Shown one piece after another: positions 23,315 to 29,996 of a stretch of DNA of 33,515 nucleotides (within the stretch, counting starts at the first letter, position 1; each line of letters begins with the position of its first letter). The DNA comes from Caldilineales bacterium (GTDB lineage Bacteria; Chloroflexota; Anaerolineae; J102): assembly GCA_019695115.1 (NCBI GenBank), contig JAIBAP010000063.1, positions 1-33,515 on the forward strand. The letters are read 5' to 3'. Below the pieces are notes generated by a model. That model ran no database searches. It was not told where the DNA came from and was given only the letters and a program-made list of their open reading frames with translations. The position numbers and the translations under genes are program-made.

Positions 23315-24334
23315 ATGCAAGTTCTACTCACAGGCGCGTTCGGCAACATCGGCGCCGTCGCCCTGGCCGAATTAGTGAAACGCGGGCACAAGGTGCGCAC
23401 GTTCGATGTGCCCACACCCGCCAATCGCAAGCTGGCGCGGGCCTGGGAGGGGCGGGCGGAGATGGTCTGGGGCGACCTGCGGCAGGTCGAGGAGGTGCAG
23501 GGGGCTGTGCAGGGGCAGGAGGTCATCGTGCATCTGGCCTATGTCATCCCCAGGCTCTCGGCCACCGGCGTGGGCAGCGAAGAACGGCCGGACTGGGCGC
23601 GGGAGGTCAATGTTGGCGGCACGCTCAACCTGCTGGCGGCGCTGAAAGCGCTGAATCCGGGGCCACGGCTGCTGTTCGCCTCCTCGTTGCACGTCTTCGG
23701 CCCCACCCAACATCTGCCGCCCCCGCGCACGCTGTCCGACCCCGTCCATCCGTTGGAGAACTACGCCCTGCACAAAGTCGCCTGCGAGGAGATGGTCAAG
23801 GCGGCGGGTGGGCGGTGGGCGATCTTCCGACTTGGCGCCGCCCTGCCGACGCGTCTCATCCTCGACCGGGGCATGTTCGACGTCCCCCTCGACAACCGCA
23901 TCGAGTTCGTCCACAGCCGCGATGTGGCCGTCGCCATTGCCAACGCCCTCGAGAGTGAGGCTGCCTGGGGTCACACCTGGCTGATCGGCGGCGGGCCTCG
24001 CTGCCAACTCTACTATCGCGAGCTGGTGAGCCGGGTGATGGAGACGGTGGGGGTGGGGATGTTGCCCGAGAGCGCCTTTGCGGCGACGCCCTTCAGCACC
24101 GATTGGCTGGACACCACCGCCAGCCAGAAGCTGCTGGGCTTCCAGCGGCTCACACTCGACGATTATCTGCAAGATGTGCGCCGCACGCTCGGTCGGCGTC
24201 GTCTGTTCGTCCGCGTCCTGCGTCCCGCCATCCGCCTCTGGCTGCTGCGCCATTCACCCTACTATCGCCACACGCCGGCCCAGGCCGGCCGGCGTTCAGG
24301 TCAGCGGGCCGGGGTCGCGCCACTGCCCGGTTAG
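23315..24334 (+). CDS. NAD-dependent epimerase/dehydratase (extended SDR)
   Basis: A 339-residue extended short-chain dehydrogenase. The nucleotide-binding motif is LLTGAFGNIGAVALAELVKR (TGxxGxxG, residues 6-12) and the catalytic pair is Y-x3-K in NYALHKVACEEM, with the upstream Ser in LLFASSLHVFGPT. Such enzymes epimerise or reduce sugar nucleotides or related substrates. The C-terminal tail (RRRLFVRVLRPAIRLWLLRH) is basic and longer than usual. AAAGGA precedes the ATG. It follows tetR by 60 bases and overlaps the opposing aconitase-X gene by 39 bases at the 3' end. The substrate is unknown. Confidence 0.82.
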   Translation: MQVLLTGAFGNIGAVALAELVKRGHKVRTFDVPTPANRKLARAWEGRAEMVWGDLRQVEEVQGAVQGQEVIVHLAYVIPRLSATGVGSEERPDWAREVNVGGTLNLLAALKALNPGPRLLFASSLHVFGPTQHLPPPRTLSDPVHPLENYALHKVACEEMVKAAGGRWAIFRLGAALPTRLILDRGMFDVPLDNRIEFVHSRDVAVAIANALESEAAWGHTWLIGGGPRCQLYYRELVSRVMETVGVGMLPESAFAATPFSTDWLDTTASQKLLGFQRLTLDDYLQDVRRTLGRRRLFVRVLRPAIRLWLLRHSPYYRHTPAQAGRRSGQRAGVAPLPG

Positions 24335-25573
24335 GGCCGCCTCCAGACAGCGGTCGAGGTCGCCGTAGCGCATCGTCACCTTGCTGTGCATGGGCGCATA
24401 GCAGGCCATCTTGCCGGCGTTGGTAGCCATGCTGCGGATGCCCAGGCTCCGCACCGGCGCCACCACAGCGCAGGTATCGGCCACCACCTCGCCGCCAGCG
24501 GCCTCGATGATCTGCACCCAACCGGCCTGCGCCGCCCGCTCGCGGGTGAGGCGGGCGGTCGTCACCCACAGCCGGGTGCGCAGTCTCTCGCCCTGCAATC
24601 GTTCGGCGATGCGCTGGAGTTCGCTGAGCGAGGCGTGCGGGCAGCCGATGGTCACCAGGTCGATGGCTGTGGTCTCGGGGTTGGCGTCCATGACCTGATA
24701 GGCCGGAGCCAGGGTGTCGATGACCCATCTCTTGGCGTCGGGCCGGATCAGGCGCTCGCCCAGGTCGCGGGCTTCGGGTGTGTAGCCGGCGACATGGAAG
24801 AGGGCGACGGCGCCGTAGGCGGCAATGCCGGCGCCAAGCGTCTTCAGCCGGTCGCCTGCCTCGCCGCCCAGAGTGAGGTCCTGGGGCAGGGGCGGGAGCC
24901 AGGCGCCCAGGTCGGGGAAGAACGGCGTCCCATCCCCCACCGCCCGCCCGACGAGATAGCTGAGGGCGCCGAAATCGGCCACATCACGCACGGGGCAGGC
25001 CACCTCGACGATATGGGTGGCGGTGCGGTTTTCGTCGAGATGGAAGCCGTAGCGGGCGGTGCGGCCGACGATGGCGGCGGCCAGGGCGCTGGGGCCACCC
25101 TCGCGGTTGGTGTAGGCCCCCACCACCGAGTTGGCCCAGGCGACGGCGCTCGATTCGGCCCAGGCCAGATGGTCGCCCCGCCGCGGGGCGAAATCGGGCA
25201 GCAGGTAGGGCGTGCAGGACATGGTGGGGTTGACGCCCATGCGCACGAAGGCGCCGACGGCCGTGAGTTGCGGCCGGGCGAAGTCAGGGCTGATGCCCAT
25301 GGCCTCCCACCGCTCCAACTCCATCCCGGCCGGGTTGAGGGTGGTGGAGACGCGCACCTTGGCGCCGGCATCGGCCCATTCGTTCAGGAATTCGACCCCG
25401 GCATCGCCCAGGTTTTTGTAGCTGACGCCCGAAATCTGGACATGCTGCACGGGGGTCAGGTCGGCGGCGCCGTAGATGCGGCCCAGGGCGACGACGATCG
25501 CCATCGCCCGTTGCACGCCCGGCCCGGCTGCGCCAGCGAGGAGGGATTGTTCTTCAGGGGTGAGAGAGAGCAT
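24296..25573 (-). CDS. aconitase X catalytic (large) subunit
   Basis: A 425-residue AcnX protein (DUF521). Family motifs include VQISGVSYKNLGDAGVEFLN, NPTMSCTPYLLPDFAPRRGD, WANSVVGAYTNREGGPSALA, TIGCPHASLSELQ and a C-terminal GIRSMATNAGKMACYAP. Three cysteines in the positions expected to hold the Fe-S cluster are visible (Cys120, Cys311, Cys368). Known members are phosphomevalonate dehydratase (archaea) and cis-3-hydroxy-L-proline dehydratase (bacteria). The usual DUF126 small subunit, either fused or adjacent, is not in this window. The ATG at 25573 gives the normal start; an upstream frame extends into repeat DNA. It overlaps the epimerase gene tail-to-tail. Confidence 0.85.
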   Translation of the reverse strand: MLSLTPEEQSLLAGAAGPGVQRAMAIVVALGRIYGAADLTPVQHVQISGVSYKNLGDAGVEFLNEWADAGAKVRVSTTLNPAGMELERWEAMGISPDFARPQLTAVGAFVRMGVNPTMSCTPYLLPDFAPRRGDHLAWAESSAVAWANSVVGAYTNREGGPSALAAAIVGRTARYGFHLDENRTATHIVEVACPVRDVADFGALSYLVGRAVGDGTPFFPDLGAWLPPLPQDLTLGGEAGDRLKTLGAGIAAYGAVALFHVAGYTPEARDLGERLIRPDAKRWVIDTLAPAYQVMDANPETTAIDLVTIGCPHASLSELQRIAERLQGERLRTRLWVTTARLTRERAAQAGWVQIIEAAGGEVVADTCAVVAPVRSLGIRSMATNAGKMACYAPMHSKVTMRYGDLDRCLEAALTGQWRDPGPLT

Positions 25574-25704
25574 GGGAATTGCGGATTGCGAATTGCGGAT
25601 TGCGGAATGTGAGGCAAGAGGCGTGGCCTGCAGCCTCAACCTGCCACTTGCCACTTGCCACCTGCCACTTATCTACTTGTCTACCTGTCTACTTGTTTCC
25701 CTCT
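25574..25704. repeat. mosaic of short tandem repeats
   Basis: GAATTGCGGATTGCGAATTG (25575-25607), then CCTGCCACTTGCCACTTGCC (25640-25670), then CTTGTCTACCTGTCTACTTG (25676-25700). The last two families match words in 18325-18540, but in a different combination and, for the second, on the opposite strand. Confidence 0.65.
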
Positions 25705-25890
25705 CTACCTCCCCCGATTCAACAAATGATCGAGACCGAGGAAGATGACGACGGCGAGGACGGCGAAGACGAGCAGAACCTGCCAGAAGCTGGCGCTGAC
25801 GAAGACGACGAAATGGAGCCGCGACCAGATCAGCCAGAAGGCGATCAGAACGGCGATGGTGAGGAGAAGGGAACGTGAACGTGTGCGCAT
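25705..25890 (-). CDS. small two-helix membrane protein
   Basis: A 61-residue protein: [20 protein letters not shown], then an IWSRLHF linker and [20 protein letters not shown], closing with [10 protein letters not shown]. There are two clear membrane segments with a basic N-terminus, suggesting both ends inside. No family is recognised. The -10 box TACAAT (25903-25898) puts the expected transcript start at or next to the ATG at 25890, so it may be leaderless. It lies between repeat DNA and the Ccr control region. Confidence 0.6.
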   Translation of the reverse strand: MRTRSRSLLLTIAVLIAFWLIWSRLHFVVFVSASFWQVLLVFAVLAVVIFLGLDHLLNRGR

Positions 25891-25897
25891 GGGCGGG

Positions 25898-25906
25898 ATT
25901 GTAGCA
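25898..25906 (-). promoter_or_regulatory. extended -10 promoter giving a leaderless start
   Basis: TGCTACAAT on the minus strand, with TACAAT at 25903-25898. The expected start of transcription (about 25891-25890) coincides with the ATG of the small membrane protein. Confidence 0.5.
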
Positions 25907-25952
25907 TGGCCGGGGCCGGCGCGAAAGAGCATCACCCCGGCATCAGGCCAAC

Positions 25953-25990
25953 TTGCCAACACCCCCTGTTTATGACACAATGCGTCATAA
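25953..25990 (+). promoter_or_regulatory. promoter with overlapping operator before ccr
   Basis: TTGCCA (25953-25958) and CACAAT (25976-25981) are spaced by 17 bases. Over the -10 lies a 21-base dyad (25970-25990) with perfect outer arms TTATGAC/GTCATAA, and pairing that continues inward at all but three positions. A regulator bound there would block the promoter. The start would fall near 25988, leaving a leader of about 125 bases. Confidence 0.5.
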
Positions 25991-26046
25991 CCGGTCGTTC
26001 AGCAGCCGGTGGGAGCGATGCCGCTCCTCGAATTGCACATACTCGC

Positions 26047-26085
26047 AGAAAGGCCCGCTTCAGCGGCCTTTCTGGGCCGATTTTT
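26047..26085 (+). terminator. hairpin in the ccr leader (attenuator-like)
   Basis: AGAAAGGCC (26047-26055) pairs with GGCCTTTCT (26065-26073), and an inner GC/GC pair closes on TTCA with one bulged C. A T5 run follows at 26081-26085. It sits between the ccr promoter and its ribosome site (GGAGG, 26102-26106). It could act as a leader terminator or as a dispersed palindrome. Confidence 0.5.
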
Positions 26086-26112
26086 ACCTTCCCGCTTTTC
26101 TGGAGGACGCCC

Positions 26113-28464
26113 ATGACGCAAGCTGCCACATCTGAACTCAAGGATCTGTATCCCGTTGGCGAGCAGCCGCCGGTGGGACACGTACCGTCGCACATGTACG
26201 CCTGGCTGATCCGGCCCCAGCGCTTTGGCGAGCCGAACCAGGCCTTTCAGATCGAGGTGGTGGACACCCCAAGCATCGCCGACGACGAGGTGTTGGTCTA
26301 TGTGATGGCGGCGGGTGTGAACTACAACAACGTCTGGGCCGGGCTGGGGGTGCCGATCAATGTCATCGAAGCCCGCCAAAAGGCGGGCGAGAAAGAGGAC
26401 TTCCACATCGGCGGCAGCGACGCCAGCGGCATCGTCTACAAGGTAGGCAAGAAGGTGAAAAACGTGAAGGTGGGCGATGAGGTGGTCATCCACTGCGGAA
26501 CCTGGGATCAGAGCGCGCCCGAAGTGCTGGCCGGGCAGGACCCGATGTTCAGCCCGTCTTTCCGTATCTGGGGCTACGAGACCAACTACGGCAGCTTCGC
26601 CCAGTTCAGTCGCGCTCAGGACCACCAGTGCCTGCCCAAACCCAAACACCTGAGCTGGGAGGGCGCCGCCGCCTACATGTTGGTGGGCGCCACCGCCTAC
26701 CGGATGTTGTATGGCTGGGGCGAGCACGCCCTGCGCGGCGATGATGTCGTGTTGGTATGGGGCGGGGCCGGGGGGCTGGGGTCGATGGCCATCCAGGTGT
26801 GCGCAGCGGCGGGGGCCAAAGCCGTGGCCGTGGTCAGCGACGACGACAAATTCGACTACTGCACCAGCCTGGGCGCGGTCGGTTGCATCAACCGCAAGCA
26901 CTTCGAACATTGGGGCATGTTGCCACATTGGAAAGACGCCGTCGGCTATGCCGAATGGCTGAAGGGCGTGCGCAAGTTCGGCAAGGCCATCTGGGATGTG
27001 CTGGGCGAGCGCCGCAGCCCGCGCCTTGTCTTCGAGCACCCCGGCGAGAGCACCATCCCCACCTCCATCTTCGTCTGCGACACCGGCGGCATGGTCGTCA
27101 TCTGCGCCGGGACCACCGGCTACAACGCCACTGTCGATCTGCGCTATCTGTGGATGCGCCAGAAACGGCTGCAAGGCTCGCATTTTGCCAATGACAGCCA
27201 GGCCAAGGGCATCAACGATCTGGTCATCGCCGGCAAAGTCGATCCCTGCCTCTCCCGCACCTTCACCTGGGCCGAACTGCCGCTGGCCCACCAGCTGATG
27301 TACGAAAACAAGCATCCCTACGGCAACATGGCCATCCTCATCGGCGCCCCGGCCGAAGGCTCAGGCATCAGCGCCGCCGAGCCGGTGGCCCATGTCGAGC
27401 CGGCGGCCGTGCCGGCGGCCCGCCGCGACTTCTACCGGGCGCCGCTGCACGAACTGGAGGAGCCGGCCGCCGTACAGCCCGGCCCTCTCGACGCCAGAAC
27501 CGTGCGCGAGTTGATGCACTACGGCGCCATCACCGTCAGCGCCGCCACCTCGGTGGACGAAGTGGCGCGGCGGATGGCCAACTACCGCATCCACGCCATC
27601 GTGGTGGTGGACGAAGCCGGCTATGCCATTGGCCTGGTCTCGCAAACCGACATCGTCCTCGCCCGGCAGGGGCGCACACCCGAACAACTGATCACCCTGA
27701 CCGCCGGCGAGGTGATGACCAAACGGTTGATCACCTGCCGGCCCAATGCCAGGGTGTCCGAGGCCATCACCCTGATGACCCGCAACCGCATCCACCGCCT
27801 GGTGGTGGCCGATGAGCGCCAGGGCAAGCTGTGGCCGATCGGCATCCTCAGCATGACCGACATCATCAACTACGGTTTGGAGACCCCGCCGGCCCCGGCA
27901 GAAGGCGGAGCGGGCGGTCTGGGGATGCTGGCCGATATCTACGAGCCAACCCCGCCGCGGCCCTCCAAGATGGCGCCGCCCGCGCCCCGGCTGGGGCCAG
28001 GCGTCTCGCCCGACCTGAGCACGGTGAACGAGGTGATGCATCACGGCGTCGTCTCCTGCCATCCCGAGACCTCGCTCAGCGAGGTGGCCCATCGCCTGCT
28101 GAGCAACCGCATCAGCGCTGTCGTCGTCGTCGATGGCGAGGGCTATCTGGTGGGTCTCGTCAGCCAGACCGATGTGGTGCTGGCCCGGCAGGGAAGGTCG
28201 CCCGAGCAGCTGGCCGCCCTCACCGCCGCCGACATCCTCACCGCCAATGTCATCACCGCCACCGCCGATATGCCGCTAAGCCAGGCCATCACCTTGATGA
28301 CCCGCAACCGCATCCACCGCCTGGTGGTGACCGAGATGCGCGACAACCGGCCCTGGCCCATCGGCGTCGTCAGCATGACCGATATCGTCCGCCAAACCCT
28401 GGGCGGCGAGGAACAAGCCGAGGACGGCGGTGTGATGAGTTTCTTCGGCGTCGATCCGATTTGA
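26113..28464 (+). CDS. ccr: crotonyl-CoA carboxylase/reductase fused to four CBS domains
   Basis: A 783-residue fusion. Residues 1-415 are a crotonyl-CoA carboxylase/reductase, which reduces crotonyl-CoA with NADPH and adds CO2 to give ethylmalonyl-CoA. [51 protein letters not shown] (NADPH fold), [24 protein letters not shown] and GSHFAND fit the proteobacterial-type family. Asn70-73, Glu156 and His357 lie where CO2-binding residues are described; the Phe position is Tyr155, normal for this subgroup. A linker follows, then CBS domains at about 463-520, 531-590, 637-694 and 705-763. All four keep the nucleotide-contacting G-x2-S-x-T-D motif (GLVSQTD, GILSMTD, GLVSQTD, GVVSMTD). Family enzymes end near residue 430. 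GGAGG precedes the ATG. Confidence 0.92.
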   Translation: MTQAATSELKDLYPVGEQPPVGHVPSHMYAWLIRPQRFGEPNQAFQIEVVDTPSIADDEVLVYVMAAGVNYNNVWAGLGVPINVIEARQKAGEKEDFHIGGSDASGIVYKVGKKVKNVKVGDEVVIHCGTWDQSAPEVLAGQDPMFSPSFRIWGYETNYGSFAQFSRAQDHQCLPKPKHLSWEGAAAYMLVGATAYRMLYGWGEHALRGDDVVLVWGGAGGLGSMAIQVCAAAGAKAVAVVSDDDKFDYCTSLGAVGCINRKHFEHWGMLPHWKDAVGYAEWLKGVRKFGKAIWDVLGERRSPRLVFEHPGESTIPTSIFVCDTGGMVVICAGTTGYNATVDLRYLWMRQKRLQGSHFANDSQAKGINDLVIAGKVDPCLSRTFTWAELPLAHQLMYENKHPYGNMAILIGAPAEGSGISAAEPVAHVEPAAVPAARRDFYRAPLHELEEPAAVQPGPLDARTVRELMHYGAITVSAATSVDEVARRMANYRIHAIVVVDEAGYAIGLVSQTDIVLARQGRTPEQLITLTAGEVMTKRLITCRPNARVSEAITLMTRNRIHRLVVADERQGKLWPIGILSMTDIINYGLETPPAPAEGGAGGLGMLADIYEPTPPRPSKMAPPAPRLGPGVSPDLSTVNEVMHHGVVSCHPETSLSEVAHRLLSNRISAVVVVDGEGYLVGLVSQTDVVLARQGRSPEQLAALTAADILTANVITATADMPLSQAITLMTRNRIHRLVVTEMRDNRPWPIGVVSMTDIVRQTLGGEEQAEDGGVMSFFGVDPI

Positions 28465-28490
28465 AACGCGAGTTCCGCTGCTGACTCGAC

Positions 28491-28540
28491 GAAGGACGAA
28501 GGACGATAGACGAAAGCAATCTCTTCGTCCTTCGTCCTTC
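28491..28540. repeat. 16-bp inverted repeat after ccr
   Basis: GAAGGACGAAGGACGA (28491-28506) and TCGTCCTTCGTCCTTC (28525-28540) are perfect inverted arms around an 18-base loop, each built from tandem GAAGGAC words. It may end the ccr transcript, although no T-run follows. Confidence 0.6.
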
Positions 28541-28575
28541 TCCTATTGACCGCCAGGTTGATTTGTTATGAAGGT

Positions 28576-28650
28576 CGTGAACCGTGAAACGTGAAACGTG
28601 AGAAAACGTCGGCGATCTTCACGCATCACGCATCACGCATCACGTTTCAT
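28576..28650. repeat. tandem CGTGAAA and CACGCAT repeats forming a dyad
   Basis: CGTGAAACGTGAAACGTGAG near 28583-28602 and CATCACGCATCACGCATCAC near 28624-28643 are tandem words. TGAAACGTGA (28592-28601) is repeated inverted as TCACGTTTCA (28640-28649). The rest of the gap to 28724 is A/T-richer with a TATAAC at 28681-28686 that could be a -10 for the next gene. Confidence 0.5.
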
Positions 28651-28724
28651 GACCGAGTATCATTTCTTTGGCTAGCCATCTATAACTTCTTCGACATCAT
28701 CGTTCCCCAATGCCCCATTGACCT

Positions 28725-29888
28725 ATGAGCAACCTCTCCCCTGAACACGAAACCCTGCGCCGCGAGACGCGGCGTTTTGCCGAAAAGTCGGTCGCACCCA
28801 TCGCCCAGGAGCTTTACAACGAGCAGGCCGAGATCCCGATGGAGATCATCCGGCAGATGGCCGACCTGGGCTATTTTGCCATGGCCATCCCCGAAAAATA
28901 CGGCGGGCTAGAGATGGACAACCTGGCCGTGGCCATCGTCACCGAGGAATTGAGCCGGGCCTGGCTGTCGGTGGGGTCGGTGATGACCCGGATGCTGATC
29001 GCCGGCGGGCTGCTGTTGAACGGCGGCACCGAGGAACAGAAAGAGCGCTGGTTGCCCGGCATCGCCTCCGGCGAGATCCTGCCTGCGGCCGCCTTCACCG
29101 AACCGAACGCCGGCTCCGACACGGCCGGGATGCAACTACGGGCGCTGAAACAGGGCGACAAGTACATCCTCAACGGCCAGAAGACCTGGATCACCTTCGC
29201 CAACCGCGCTCACATGATGACGGTGCTGGCGCGCACCGACCCTGACCCCCACAAGCGGCACAAGGGCCTGAGCATGATCGTGGTCGAGAAGAAACCCGGC
29301 GACGGCTTCATGCCCCCGCACCTGCTGGGCGAGCGCATCCCCACCATCGGCTATCATGGCATGAAGTCGTTCTCGCTCAGCTTCACCGATTTCGAGGTTC
29401 CGGCCGCCAATCTTATCGGCGACAAAGAGGGCCAGGGCTTCTATCAGCTGATGGGCGTCTACGAGGTCGCCCGCATCCAGACGGCGGCGCGGGCCGTGGG
29501 CGTGGCTCAGGCGGCGCTGGAGGCCGCCCTCCGCTACTCGCAGGAGCGCAGCCAGTTCGGCAAACCGATCAGCGCCTTCCAGGCCATCGAACACAAGCTG
29601 GCGTACATGGCCAGCAAGGTCGAGGCCGGCCGCCAGCTGACCTATTACGCCGCCCGGATGAAGGACCAGGGCAAGCGCTGCGACCTGGAAGCGGGCATGG
29701 CCAAACTGTTTTGCGCCGATATGGTGGAATATGTCACCAGCGAGGCCATGCAGGTGCACGGCGGCTATGGCTATGCCCTGGAATATCCCGTCAGTCGCTT
29801 CTGGCGCGATGGCCGGGTTTTCCGCATCTTCGAGGGCACGAGCGAGATCCAGGCGAGCGTGATTGCGAAGAGGTTGTTGGAGAAGTAG
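28725..29888 (+). CDS. acyl-CoA dehydrogenase
   Basis: A 387-residue FAD-dependent acyl-CoA dehydrogenase that would introduce a C2-C3 double bond into a CoA thioester and pass electrons to ETF. AAAFTEPNAGSDTAGMQLRA and TWITFANRAHMMTVLARTD are the flavin and substrate blocks. AALRYSQERSQFGKPISAFQ, MQVHGGYGYALEYPVSRFWR and FRIFEGTSEIQASVIAKRLL are the C-terminal helices, with the catalytic Glu in EGTSEIQ. The length is normal for short-chain enzymes and lacks the N-terminal extension of methylsuccinyl-CoA dehydrogenase (about 550 residues). Next to Ccr it may still act in that pathway; this is inference. Butyryl- or isobutyryl-CoA substrates are alternatives. Confidence 0.88.
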   Translation: MSNLSPEHETLRRETRRFAEKSVAPIAQELYNEQAEIPMEIIRQMADLGYFAMAIPEKYGGLEMDNLAVAIVTEELSRAWLSVGSVMTRMLIAGGLLLNGGTEEQKERWLPGIASGEILPAAAFTEPNAGSDTAGMQLRALKQGDKYILNGQKTWITFANRAHMMTVLARTDPDPHKRHKGLSMIVVEKKPGDGFMPPHLLGERIPTIGYHGMKSFSLSFTDFEVPAANLIGDKEGQGFYQLMGVYEVARIQTAARAVGVAQAALEAALRYSQERSQFGKPISAFQAIEHKLAYMASKVEAGRQLTYYAARMKDQGKRCDLEAGMAKLFCADMVEYVTSEAMQVHGGYGYALEYPVSRFWRDGRVFRIFEGTSEIQASVIAKRLLEK

Positions 29889-29996
29889 GGGCGACACCGG
29901 CGGAACGAATTCCTGTTTCGTTTTCAAGCTTTGCCTCCGCCGGCCTCGTTCCTATCGCCTGCAGCGCGCAATTAGAAGAAATAGGAGGCATTCTCG

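Noticed and set aside
25906-26112. Longer N-terminus for the Ccr-CBS protein
   Set aside because: The extra residues would be read from the promoter, operator and leader hairpin; GGAGG at 26102-26106 and the family's usual start favour the ATG at 26113.
28583-28650. parS-like site (CGTGAAAC and CACGTTTCA words near the ccr gap)
   Set aside because: The half-sites are tandem or widely separated and do not form the contiguous 16-base parS palindrome; they belong to the local repeat words.
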